Of a DNA stretch of 64,000 nucleotides, positions 47,780 to 60,372 are shown piece after piece. A program made the position numbers and the translations under genes. How positions within the stretch are numbered: the first letter of the stretch is position 1; every line of letters starts with the position of its first letter. The notes below the pieces were generated by a model, which saw only the letters and a list, made by a program, of their open reading frames with translations, made no database searches and had not been told where the DNA came from. The DNA is from DASQPA01 sp963756455. Lineage in GTDB: Bacteria; Acidobacteriota; Thermoanaerobaculia; Multivoradales; UBA5704. The DNA lies in NCBI GenBank assembly GCA_963756455.1, contig CAVWNC010000004.1, positions 3,286,001 to 3,350,000 of the forward strand, given 5' to 3'.

Positions 47780-48409
47780 CTAAAGTTTATCGCTGTCTTC
47801 CCGGACCTCGCCGAGCTTTGCCTGGTAGCGCCGGCCGCACGCCGGGCAGGTCGCTGCGCGGAATCGATCGTACTCGGAATCGTTCAAAAAGCGGAACAGG
47901 AGCTGACCGCAGCGGCAGACGCAGCCGACGGGCGCCGCCGGGTGGCCTAAAGCCAGGTGGAAATCGGGGATGGAACGGGTGACGAGCGAGCCCATGCCGA
48001 CCATGGCGAAACGGCCGATGACGAGGTCGTTGCCGATCGTGCAGCCGGCGCCGAGCGTCGCCCCCTCGCGGACCAGGGTGGGGAGGGTGTGCTCGTCGGG
48101 CTCGGAGGGCCGCAGGTGTTTCAAGTCCGGCGTCGTCGCCCGGGGGAAGCGATCGTTGGTGAAGATCGTGCCGGCGGCGATCATCACCCCGTCCTCGATC
48201 GTCACCGCGGAGCAGATGTAGACCATGGCGTTGATCTTCACCCGGTGGCCGATCCGCACGTCGGGCGCGATGTAGGTCTTCTCGCCGACGATGCACTGCT
48301 CGCCGATCCGGGCGCCGCGCCGGATGTGGACGTGGTCCCAGATCGCGGTGCCGAGGCCGATCTCGACCTCGGCCTCGATCAGGGCCGTGGGATGAATGGA
48401 CGTCTGCAC
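47780..48409 (-). CDS. Left-handed beta-helix N-acetyltransferase (WbpD/WlbB-like) with zinc-ribbon tail
   Basis: The product is 209 residues. The hexapeptide repeat pattern (IHPTALIEAEVEIGLGTAIW; then IRRGARIGEQCIVGEKTYIA) gives a left-handed beta-helix, and TIFTNDRFPRATT corresponds to the conserved TNVYNPR loop of WlbB/WbpD. It acetylates a 3-amino sugar nucleotide. The tail has four cysteines (CVCRCG; CPACG) that look like a zinc ribbon. It follows the DegT aminotransferase by 12 bp. Confidence 0.87.
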   Translation of the reverse strand: MQTSIHPTALIEAEVEIGLGTAIWDHVHIRRGARIGEQCIVGEKTYIAPDVRIGHRVKINAMVYICSAVTIEDGVMIAAGTIFTNDRFPRATTPDLKHLRPSEPDEHTLPTLVREGATLGAGCTIGNDLVIGRFAMVGMGSLVTRSIPDFHLALGHPAAPVGCVCRCGQLLFRFLNDSEYDRFRAATCPACGRRYQAKLGEVREDSDKL

Positions 48410-48421
48410 GGGAAACGGCCT

Positions 48422-49675
48422 TTAAGCCGCTTCCCGCGCCAGAAGCTCCACCGCCTCCTCCAGGGACGCCGCGAGATAGTCCAGGTGCTCCGGCAGGAAC
48501 CGCTCGTTCCAGGGGAGGACGAGGAGGGCGTCGAGCGCCGCGAAGACCCCGGCGAAGCGGGCGCGGCTGTAGTCGACAGCCTCGGGACGCGCCAGGGTGA
48601 ACGGCCAGCGGCTCTCACCGAAGGTCTTCTGATCTCTAAAGATGGCACAGTCGAACGCCGGCTTCTGGATATAGCGCGGCGTCGCGGCAATCCCCCGCTT
48701 CTGGAGGTGGGCCGCCAAGGCCACGGCGCCGCCGGGGAGGACGCTCGAATCGACCCGCAGGCAGTAGCGCCAATAGGTGTGGACGCTCCCCGGGCGGACC
48801 TCGGGAGTGTCGATCCCCGGCAGGTCGGCGAGCATCTCGGTCAGCCGGGCGGCGTTCTGGACCCGCAGGTCGACGAACGATTCGAGCCGCGGCAGCTGCG
48901 CCAGGGCGACCGCCCCCTGGAGCTCGCTCATGCGGGAGTTGAGGGCGAGGAAGGTGTGGTCGGCATTGGGATCGCCGTAGCCCCAGGCCTTGTTGATGAA
49001 GAGGAACATGCGGCGGGCGAGCGCGTCGTCGTTCGTGACGACGAAGCCGCCCTCGCCGCTCGTGATGTGCTTGCCCTGCTGGAGGCTGAAGACGCCGATG
49101 GTGCCGATCGTCCCCACCTTCTTGCCCCGATCGCTCGCGAGGTAGGCCTGAGCACAGTCCTCGATCACCGGGATGCCCCGGCTCTCGGCGAGCGCGACGA
49201 TGGGTTCCATGTCGCAGGGATTGCCGAAGAGGTGGGTGACGGCGATCGCCCGGGTGCGCGGGCTCAAAACCGCCTCGAGCGTCGCCGCGGTGACGTTGCC
49301 TGTCGCCGGATCGACGTCGGCGAAGACCGGAATCGCCCCCTGGTAGAGGATCGGCGTCAGCGCCCCCATGTCGGTGATCGGCGTGGTGACGATCTCGTCC
49401 CCCGGCTCGGGATCGACCGCCGCCACCGCGGTGTGGAAGGCCGAGGTGCCGGAGGAGCAGGCCCAGGCATGGCGGACGCCTAAGACCTCGGCGAAGCGCT
49501 GTTCGAGGGCGCGGACGGTGGTGCCGCGGGTGCTCGTCAAGGTGCCGCGCTTCAAGACCTCGGCCAGGAGGGCGAGCTCGGCCTCACCGAAGCTCCGGCC
49601 GGAGGCCTCCTGGTCGGAGGGGAGCGACAGCGGGGAGGCGAGCCTGTGCGAAGCTACAGAAGAGATCTCGGTCAT
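48422..49675 (-). CDS. DegT/DnrJ/EryC1/StrS sugar aminotransferase
   Basis: The product is 417 residues. The PLP-lysine region is FSLQQGKHITSGEGGFVVTND, and LNSRMSELQGAVALAQL is a family motif. It aminates a keto sugar nucleotide, most likely at C3 given the adjacent WbpD/WlbB-like acetyltransferase. The first 30 residues are an unusual Ser-rich extension. It lies 11 bp after the deacetylase-GT2 fusion gene, in one leftward unit. Confidence 0.9.
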   Translation of the reverse strand: MTEISSVASHRLASPLSLPSDQEASGRSFGEAELALLAEVLKRGTLTSTRGTTVRALEQRFAEVLGVRHAWACSSGTSAFHTAVAAVDPEPGDEIVTTPITDMGALTPILYQGAIPVFADVDPATGNVTAATLEAVLSPRTRAIAVTHLFGNPCDMEPIVALAESRGIPVIEDCAQAYLASDRGKKVGTIGTIGVFSLQQGKHITSGEGGFVVTNDDALARRMFLFINKAWGYGDPNADHTFLALNSRMSELQGAVALAQLPRLESFVDLRVQNAARLTEMLADLPGIDTPEVRPGSVHTYWRYCLRVDSSVLPGGAVALAAHLQKRGIAATPRYIQKPAFDCAIFRDQKTFGESRWPFTLARPEAVDYSRARFAGVFAALDALLVLPWNERFLPEHLDYLAASLEEAVELLAREAA

Positions 49676-49686
49676 GGAAGGGTTTC

Positions 49687-51405
49687 CTAAGGTAGAGGAC
49701 GTAGCTTGGTAATTTCCGGGCCTCTGCGGGGCCGCCGGGGGCCGAAGAGTCGCAACGCCGACAGTTGGGCGAGGAGCTTCAGATGTCCCGCGACCGAGCG
49801 CAGGACTTTCATCTTGGACTGGCCGAGAATGCGCACTTCCAGAGTCGCGGGATGCTCGACGATGGTCGCTCCCTGGAGGTCCAGTCGGGCGAGGATCTCG
49901 GCGACGCCGAGGAAACCTTCCTCGCGGAGGTGCAGATCGGTCACCGCCGGCCGCCGGTAGACCCGAAAGCAGCTCGTATAGGTGTAGAGCTTCTGCCGGA
50001 GGACGCGGCGGTAGAGGAAGGAGGCGCCGCGGGAGAGCGACAGCCGCCAGGTCGGCACGTTCAGCACCTTGCCCTCCGGGTGGTAGGGCGAGGCGGTGAC
50101 CAGGTCGACCCCCTCGGTCAACCGGGGGATCATCGCCGCCAGGCCGTGCGGGTCGTAGGTGCAGTCACAGTCGATCGAGCAGACGATCTCCGTCTTCGCG
50201 GCGCGGACGCCGGAGAGGATCGCCGCCGCCACGCCGCGGTTGATGCCATGGGCGAGGAGGGTGCAGTCGGAGCGCGCGCCGAAGAGCTGCTCCAGGCGAT
50301 CCCAGGTCTCGTCCCGGCTGCCGTCGTCGACGAAGACGAAGGCGACGGCGTAGTCCCTGGCGAGCGACGCCGCGACGCTCCTCAAGGTGTTCGCGAGATA
50401 GGCGAGCGAGCGCTCCTCGTTGAAGCAGGGGACGACGATCGTGATCGGCACCCGCTCCGGGAGGGCGACGACCTCGCCGGACGGCGCTCTTTCAGGCTTC
50501 GACAGGAGCGGCGGGAGCGGGGCGAACGGCGTCGGCCGCGGCGGCTCCGCCGGCCCGGGAGCGATCCCCAGGTGCTCGGCGATGCCTTTGAACTGGGAAG
50601 TCCTGAAGTAGTCCTCCAGAACCCATTCCATCTTGTCGAGGTTCCGGTAGTGCCGGATGCGGGTCAAAAACGAGCCGGTGTTGAGCCGCGGCTGCTCGGG
50701 GTCGAGCTCCCAGACGTGGCAGTACATGACGAACGGCGAGTCCTGCCGGTGCTGCCAGCGCCTTACGAGCGGCTTGACCAAGGAATGCGGGATCTGCCGG
50801 TAGTAGTTGCCGCCGGCGAGCGGCAGCGAGAGGCCGCAGATCTGCCACGCCGAGGGCGGCACCTCCCAGAGGTCGCGGCCGCCGGCTTTCAGCTGGTGGA
50901 CCGTCTGGCGCCAGGCTTCGGTCGCGAAGCGGCGGAAGAGCGGGCGGACGCTCGAATCGTAGGCGAAGCCCTCCTCGGCCACGACGTCCAAGGCCCAGAG
51001 ATCCTGGGGACCGAGGAAGTGCGGCACCCGGTGGCCGAGGATGCGCGTGCCGGTCGCCCGTTCGAGGGCCTCGCGGGACCGTTGCAGGTCCTCGCGGAAC
51101 TCCTCCGGGGTCATCTGCCGGATGGTGCGGTGCCAATAGCCGCCGCTCGCGACCTCGTGCCCGCGCCGGGCGATCTCCCGGACGACCTCCGGCATCGCGT
51201 CCGCCACGCACCCGAGGACGAAGAACGTGGCCTGGATTCCAAAGTCGTCGAAGAGGTCGAGCGCCTTGTGGGTGTTGCGCGCGATGCGGTTCTCGAACCG
51301 GTACCAGTTCTCTCGTGCGATGAGGCCTTCAAACGAGCCGACCTGGAAATAGTCCTCGACTCCTACCGTCAGGAGCACACGCTTCGCTACAGACCCGTCC
51401 TCCAT
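49687..51405 (-). CDS. Fusion of XrtA-type polysaccharide deacetylase (degenerate) and GT2 glycosyltransferase
   Basis: The product is 572 residues. Residues 1-290 are a DUF3473-type deacetylase (VEDYFQVGSF; HRVPHFLG; WELDPEQPRL). Residues 318-545 are a GT2 domain (PITIVVPCFNEERS; VFVDDGSRDETW; SIDCDCTYDPHG). The usual DVED motif reads GVED (G15), and the usual SHGYxH reads SGGYWH (H88 replaced by G88), so the metal site is broken. The deacetylase half is probably inactive and may be a scaffold. No membrane segments are obvious. The fusion is unusual; these domains are normally separate genes. Confidence 0.88.
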   Translation of the reverse strand: MEDGSVAKRVLLTVGVEDYFQVGSFEGLIARENWYRFENRIARNTHKALDLFDDFGIQATFFVLGCVADAMPEVVREIARRGHEVASGGYWHRTIRQMTPEEFREDLQRSREALERATGTRILGHRVPHFLGPQDLWALDVVAEEGFAYDSSVRPLFRRFATEAWRQTVHQLKAGGRDLWEVPPSAWQICGLSLPLAGGNYYRQIPHSLVKPLVRRWQHRQDSPFVMYCHVWELDPEQPRLNTGSFLTRIRHYRNLDKMEWVLEDYFRTSQFKGIAEHLGIAPGPAEPPRPTPFAPLPPLLSKPERAPSGEVVALPERVPITIVVPCFNEERSLAYLANTLRSVAASLARDYAVAFVFVDDGSRDETWDRLEQLFGARSDCTLLAHGINRGVAAAILSGVRAAKTEIVCSIDCDCTYDPHGLAAMIPRLTEGVDLVTASPYHPEGKVLNVPTWRLSLSRGASFLYRRVLRQKLYTYTSCFRVYRRPAVTDLHLREEGFLGVAEILARLDLQGATIVEHPATLEVRILGQSKMKVLRSVAGHLKLLAQLSALRLFGPRRPRRGPEITKLRPLP

Positions 51406-51722
51406 GGATACTCCGACCCTCTCGCTCTAGGATTTGCGAGTCAATTCTAGCCCTTTATTCGTCGCGATTGTAGTCCCGACGACATTACGGTCGAAATTGC
51501 GGTGACACAGAACGTTTTCTGCATATCTCGATTCAATAACCAAACCGTCAGGTCTTGTCCCGTTCTCTTGCGGAAACGATGCCAGCCATCGCCCGCCCTC
51601 GCCGCCGCCGACGACGACGCCGGTGGTACTGCTTGCGCTTCGTCTGAAGTGATAACACCTGGGAGCAGTCTGTGCTACGGTATCCCGCAAGCAGAAAACA
51701 GTCCTCAGGAGGTGCGACGGCC
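51406..51722. other. Intergenic region with divergent promoters, AT-richer than its surroundings
   Basis: No gene is supported. Open frames here (for example leftward near 51427-51690) lack a ribosome-binding site and normal codon use. The region between 51430 and 51560 is richer in A and T than its neighbours and is a likely place for the divergent promoters of the deacetylase-GT2 unit and the solute-binding protein. No clear -35/-10 pair can be fixed. Confidence 0.4.
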
Positions 51723-52538
51723 GTGCGACATTCTCTTCAAGGCAGAATTGTCCTGTTCGTGGTCCTTCTCGTCCTCTCTTCCCTCCTCGCCGACAAAGCT
51801 CACGCGACCTCCCTGGCGGAGGTGAAAGCCCGCGGCAAGCTCGTCATGTTGACGTTCCCTGACATGGAGAGTGCCTTCATCCGGGTGGATGTGGACAGGG
51901 GCCTCGGCCACTTCACCGGTATCGACTACGACGTCCTCACCGGCTTCGCCCGTTCGCTCGGGGTACCGCTCGAGGTCCGCCCGGTCCAGCCCGCCTTCGC
52001 GGACCTGATCCCCGCCCTCCTCCGCGGCGAGGGGGACGTGGTCGGCAGCTCTTTCAGCATCACCCCGGAGCGCCAGGGCAAGGTCGCCTTCACCGAGCCC
52101 TACTTCGGCGTCCGGATGGTGGTCGTGGTGCCCCGCGAGAGCCCGGTCCGCTCCGCCTCGGACCTCGCCGGGAAGACCGGCTCGGCGGTCCGCGGCTCCT
52201 CGCTCGAAGAGCGGATGGCGAAGCTCGGGAACGTCAAGCTCCATTACGTGGATTTCATGCGCTGGAACTATGATGCGTTGATCGCCCGGGAGGCCGACTT
52301 CACGGTGCTCGAAGAGCCGTTCGTCTGGCGGCTGCTCGACTCCTACCCCGACCTCAAGGTGGCCTTCGCCCTGCCCGGCAAGGACGTCTACGGCTTCGCC
52401 GTCAGCCCCGAGAGCGACCTCCGGGCGCCGCTCGCAGCCTATCTGGCGAAAATCAAGGCCTCGGGCGAGCTCGACGCGATCGTCCGCAAGTACCTGGGGG
52501 ACCGGGCGGGGTCCGGAGTCACCGGGACGGACCGTTAG
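51723..52538 (+). CDS. Extracellular solute-binding protein, family 3
   Basis: The product is 271 residues. A signal peptide (RIVLFVVLLVLSSLLADKAHA) is followed by a type II periplasmic binding fold: LTFPDMESAFIRV, FTGIDYDVLTGFARSLG, GEGDVVGSSFSITPERQGKV and FTEPYF. It should bind an amino acid or similar small ligand. No ABC permease or ATPase gene is next to it, so it may act in signalling or with a distant permease. GTG at 51723 lies 11 bp after AGGAGG. Confidence 0.88.
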   Translation: MRHSLQGRIVLFVVLLVLSSLLADKAHATSLAEVKARGKLVMLTFPDMESAFIRVDVDRGLGHFTGIDYDVLTGFARSLGVPLEVRPVQPAFADLIPALLRGEGDVVGSSFSITPERQGKVAFTEPYFGVRMVVVVPRESPVRSASDLAGKTGSAVRGSSLEERMAKLGNVKLHYVDFMRWNYDALIAREADFTVLEEPFVWRLLDSYPDLKVAFALPGKDVYGFAVSPESDLRAPLAAYLAKIKASGELDAIVRKYLGDRAGSGVTGTDR

Positions 52539-52589
52539 GCGCCTCGACAGCCACTCGACAGCCAACTAACGACAAGGGAGGTCTCACGC

Positions 52590-53012
52590 ATGCAGTTTCC
52601 TGCGGTCAACTATCTGGCGGTGCTCGTCGGCGGAGTCCTCATCTTCCTCCTCGGGGGGCTCTGGTACTCCCCCGTTCTCTTCGCCAAGAAGTGGATGGCC
52701 CTCCACGGAAGAACCGAGGCCGAGATGAAAGCGGCGGCCGCCACGGCCTCCATGCCCCTCATGTACCTCAGCGCCTTCCTCTGCGGCCTGATCTCCTCCT
52801 GGGTCCTGGCGGTCGTCCTTCATCACTTCACGAACCTGACGCCGCTCCGCGGGGCGCTCGCGGGAGGCCTCTGCTGGCTCGGCTTCGCCGGGGCGACGAG
52901 CTACGCGACCGCGCTCTTCTCGATGAAGCCGAAGGGCCTGTGGCTCATCGACACGGGGTTCAACCTGGTGTCGTTCGTGTTGGTGGGGGTGTTGCTGGCG
53001 GTCTGGCGGTAG
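52590..53012 (+). CDS. DUF1761 membrane protein
   Basis: The product is 140 residues with four hydrophobic segments. NYLAVLVGGVLIFLLGGLWYSPVLFAKKW and LWLIDTGFNLVSFVLVG match the DUF1761 pattern. The function is unknown. It starts 51 bp after the solute-binding protein, with GGGAGG, and is followed 76 bp later by lhr. Confidence 0.85.
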   Translation: MQFPAVNYLAVLVGGVLIFLLGGLWYSPVLFAKKWMALHGRTEAEMKAAAATASMPLMYLSAFLCGLISSWVLAVVLHHFTNLTPLRGALAGGLCWLGFAGATSYATALFSMKPKGLWLIDTGFNLVSFVLVGVLLAVWR

Positions 53013-53088
53013 TTTTTTCCGGAATGACTTCGGCCCTCCCATTTGTTATCCTCCGGGGAGACCTTCCGTCTCCCTACCGCCACCCCTT

Positions 53089-57516
<4,428 letters not shown>

Positions 57517-57564
57517 GGATAGAGCTAAGAGGCGGGCGATTGCACCTAAGAGAGCCGCGGAAGC

Positions 57565-57890
57565 CTCCCTTTGGACGCGAGTTGCCTCGCTTTGGACGCG
57601 CGATAGCTTCAGTTGGACTCCGATAGCCTCTATTTCGGTTCTGATAAGAGCTAAGTGGACTCCGGATAGACCTTAAAGGTCTCGAACAGGTCCCTGTCGG
57701 GCCTCCATAGGTTCTATCCGGTGTTCAACAGGTTCTTTCCGCTCCTCTCTTACCCCCACTTGGCGTCCAAAGCGTTCCCTCTCGTGTCCAGAGCGAGCTT
57801 TCTCGCGGGCAGAGTCCGCTTGTGGCGGCCAAAGCGGTTGGTGCTGGAGTCCAAGGTGGGTGGGCAGGGTCTCTTCGAGGGGCATCGGCC
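57565..57890. repeat. Degenerate direct-repeat array with about 21-bp period
   Basis: TGGACGC/TGGACTC motifs occur at 57572, 57593, 57614 and 57656, with a degraded copy at 57635; each is followed by a GATAG- or CAGG-like word. Further degraded units continue to about 57890 (GGTTCTATCC, GGTTCTTTCC, GCGTCCAAAGCG, GAGTCCAAGG). No gene is present in the 400 bp after lhr. The spacing is close to two helical turns. Confidence 0.6.
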
Positions 57891-57921
57891 GGGCAAACGC
57901 GACAGGCCTTTTCCCTGGGAG

Positions 57922-57983
57922 CGCCGGCGTCCCGCCGGCTTCCGGTTACCCGCGGTATACCGCGGGCCGGCGGGACGCCGGCG
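57922..57983. repeat. GC-rich palindromic element, probable intron target site
   Basis: CGCCGGCGTCCCGCCGGC (57922-57939) is inverted at 57966-57983, and the centre is an 18-bp perfect palindrome (CCCGCGGTATACCGCGGG). It is a long stem that should fold as a hairpin. The group II intron begins four bases downstream, consistent with introns that insert behind hairpins or terminators. Confidence 0.75.
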
Positions 57984-57987
57984 GTCC

Positions 57988-59833
57988 GTGCGCCCGTGAG
58001 CGCACTCGTTCAGAGAGGTGCAAGTCCTCTCCAGGCATACGTTCTCCGGCCTGGAGCCAAAGGTAACTGCGTCGCCGTGAGGCGGGGTGGGGAGCAACCG
58101 GAGGTGAGAGACCGGTCCGCAGGATGACGAACTTGATTCGGCCTTGTGCGCTCGGCGAGCCCGCGGACTAACGGCGAAGCCCAGACCTGCAAGGGAAGCC
58201 CATCGAGCTGAGGGGTAGCGTGCTAAAGCAGCGATGGGGGGGCACGGGGTGGTTGAAGGCAGAACGGTCTCAGAGGAACGGGTGACGTGAAGCGGGGAGA
58301 CCTCGGGAGAGGGTGAAGGAGCCCCCCGAGGAGTCAGAGTCTTCGTAGTAGCGCAGAAGCGTCGTAATGGGCGTGGAGCCAAGGAGGACAGGAAGGTGGA
58401 TGCATGAGGAACAGCCAGACGGAAGCCGAACCGGCGGGAGTGCCTGAAAGGGCTAAGCAAGCCGGAGAGACCTCGGGCCGGTGGTCCTGGGTGGAACCCA
58501 ATGTCTGGACCGCACGCATGTTGACGGCCCTCGAGTCGGGGGTCAAAGGAGGTACGTGGTACAGCCTGATCGACAAGGTCAGCTCGCTGCGCAACCTGAA
58601 GTCAGCCTTCACGCAAGTGAAGCGCAACGATGGGAGCGCAGGCGTGGACCATGTGACGATCGGGATGTTCGAGGCCCACCTAGAGGAGAACCTGCAACTC
58701 CTGGCGGTCTCGCTGCAAGAGGGGAATTACAGCCCTCAGGCGATCCGCCGGGTTTGGATACCGAAACCAGGGAGCAAGGAGAAACGCCCTCTGGGGATTC
58801 CAACGGTTCGAGACCGGGTGGTTCAGACTGCATTGCGCAACGTGCTGGAACCGATCTTCGAGCGGGATTTCGCAGCCCAGAGCTACGGGTTCCGACCGGG
58901 AAGAGGGACCAAGGATGCCCTGCGTCGAGTCGCTGAGCTTCTCAACGCGGGATATGTGCACGTGGTGGATGCGGATCTCCAGAGCTTCTACGACACGATT
59001 CCCCGCCAGCCGCTGCTGGAGCAGGTGGGGGGCAAGGTCGCCGACAGCAAGGTCCTGGAACTGCTCGAAGCCTATCTCGGGCAGGAGGTGCTGGAGAGTG
59101 CGAAACACTGGACTCCGGAGCGGGGAACTCCGCAAGGAGCCGTGATCAGCCCTCTGTTGTCCAACATCTACCTGGATCCTCTGGATCATCACATGGCGCA
59201 ACTGGGCTATGAGATGGTGCGGTACGCCGACGACTTTGTGATCTTGTGCCGCAGCCACTCTGAAGCCCAAAGTGCGTTGAGGGAGGTCGAGGGTTGGACC
59301 ACCGCGGCAGGACTGCGGCTTCATCCCGAAAAGACTCGGATCGTCGAAGCCACCCAGCGTGGTGGTTTCGACTTCCTGGGCTACCACTTCGAGAGGGGCC
59401 TTCGTTGGCCCAGCAAGAAGAGCCTGCGGAAGTTCCAGGACAAGATCCGAGCGGAGACCAAGCGCACCAATGGGCACAGCCTTCAGCGGGTGGTTTCGGA
59501 GTTGGTCCCGATCCAAAGGGGCTGGTTTGAGTACTTCAAGCATAGCCACTGGACGGTCTTTGAGAAGCTGGACAAGTGGATCAGGATGCGTCTCCGTAGC
59601 CTCCTGCGCCATCGTCAAAAGCGCAAGGGACGGTCACGGGGCCGAGACCACAACCGCTGGCCTAACGCCTTCTTTGCTGAGCAGGGGTTGTTCTCCTTCC
59701 AAGCAGCCTATGCTCAGGCCCGTCAATCCTCTCGGAGGTAAGACCACCAACCGGAGAGCCGGATGCGGGAGATCCGCACGTCCGGTTCGGAGGGAGGGGG
59801 GGCCGGGAATCCAACCGGCTCTCCCTACCCCTA
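57988..59833 (+). mobile_element. Group II intron
   Basis: The 5' end fits the GTGCG consensus at 57988 and is followed by highly structured RNA. The open reading frame at 58404 encodes the intron's reverse transcriptase/maturase. The catalytic domain V is clear at 59756-59788 (GAGCCGGATGCGGGAGATCC... with GNRA-like loop and AGC triad). A domain VI hairpin follows, and the 3' end lies near 59833 (CTACCCCTAT). Both ends are estimates good to a few bases. Confidence 0.88.
58404..59741 (+). CDS. ltrA: Group II intron reverse transcriptase / maturase
   Basis: The product is 445 residues. RT motifs are GIPTVRDRVVQTAL, FRPGRGTKDALRRV, VVDADLQSFYDTI, RGTPQGAVISPLLSNIYL and VRYADDFVILC. The thumb and maturase domain X follow (PIQRGWFEYFKHSHWTVFEK). 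The HNH endonuclease domain is absent, so mobility would depend on target-primed insertion without a cut. The frame is intact and looks functional. It lies wholly inside the intron. Confidence 0.94.
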   Translation: MRNSQTEAEPAGVPERAKQAGETSGRWSWVEPNVWTARMLTALESGVKGGTWYSLIDKVSSLRNLKSAFTQVKRNDGSAGVDHVTIGMFEAHLEENLQLLAVSLQEGNYSPQAIRRVWIPKPGSKEKRPLGIPTVRDRVVQTALRNVLEPIFERDFAAQSYGFRPGRGTKDALRRVAELLNAGYVHVVDADLQSFYDTIPRQPLLEQVGGKVADSKVLELLEAYLGQEVLESAKHWTPERGTPQGAVISPLLSNIYLDPLDHHMAQLGYEMVRYADDFVILCRSHSEAQSALREVEGWTTAAGLRLHPEKTRIVEATQRGGFDFLGYHFERGLRWPSKKSLRKFQDKIRAETKRTNGHSLQRVVSELVPIQRGWFEYFKHSHWTVFEKLDKWIRMRLRSLLRHRQKRKGRSRGRDHNRWPNAFFAEQGLFSFQAAYAQARQSSRR

Positions 59834-59875
59834 TCAGGGAGACGGCTGCGGAGGGTTCGCGGCAGCCTCTCCTTC

Positions 59876-59935
59876 CCGTCATCCTGAGGGCGAGCACCAC
59901 GAGCCGGAAGGATCTGGGTGGGTGGAAAGTTCGGC
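59876..59935. repeat. Half copy of the dispersed GTCATCCTGA repeat
   Basis: CCGTCATCCTGA followed by AAGGATCTGGG repeats the left half of the hairpin at 47660-47779; the right half is missing. It lies between the intron end and the NACHT-associated small gene. Perhaps the start of the following transcript lies just downstream. Confidence 0.6.
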
Positions 59936-59998
59936 TTCCTGCCCCTCCCGTCGTTTAGATTCGATAGAATTAGGCGAAGGCCGACAAAGGAGGACCGC

Positions 59999-60364
59999 AT
60001 GGATCCTGTCACCGTAGCGATCGTGGCAGCACTCACCAAGCTGGGCGATACCGTCGTCAAGGATGCGTATGAGGCCCTTAAGGGTCTCCTTCACCGCAAG
60101 TTCGGGGGAGAGAAGGGCGTGGCGGAGGCAGTCTCCGACCTCGAGCGGGAGCCCTCTTCTGCCGGACGTAAGGCGGTGCTCCAAGAGAAGGTCGCAGCCT
60201 CGGGAGCGGACCGCGACGGGGAGATCCTCCGCGCCGCTGAGGCGGTGACCGAGAAGGTCCAGGCTTTGCCGGGTGGGCAGCAGGTCGTACACCAGATCGT
60301 GACCGGCGACCACAATATCGTTGCCGGGATGGGTGACGTCACCGTCACCTACGCCAAGGAATAG
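59999..60364 (+). CDS. Small helical NACHT-associated protein with C-terminal GDHNIV motif
   Basis: The product is 121 residues. Residues 1-85 are helical (VTVAIVAALTKLGDTVVKDA; then YEALKGLLHRKFGG and GADRDGEILRAAEAV), a pattern I have seen at the N-termini of NACHT and TIR proteins from actinobacteria and other taxa. The C-terminus (about 96-118) is a short beta-type motif: HQIVTGDHNIVAGMGDVTV. The next gene, 8 bp downstream, carries the same GDHNIV motif near its N-terminus. The ATG follows AAAGGAGGACC. The role as sensor or adaptor is inferred. Confidence 0.8.
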   Translation: MDPVTVAIVAALTKLGDTVVKDAYEALKGLLHRKFGGEKGVAEAVSDLEREPSSAGRKAVLQEKVAASGADRDGEILRAAEAVTEKVQALPGGQQVVHQIVTGDHNIVAGMGDVTVTYAKE

Positions 60365-60372
60365 CCCACTCT

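Noticed and set aside
51427..51690. Leftward 87-codon frame in the gap before the solute-binding protein
   Set aside because: No ribosome-binding site, no recognisable pattern, and the region looks like divergent promoter DNA.
59940..59998. A sigma-70 promoter (TAGAAT-like -10) before the NACHT pair
   Set aside because: The -10-like word GATAGAAT is present near 59963, but no -35 at proper spacing can be fixed.
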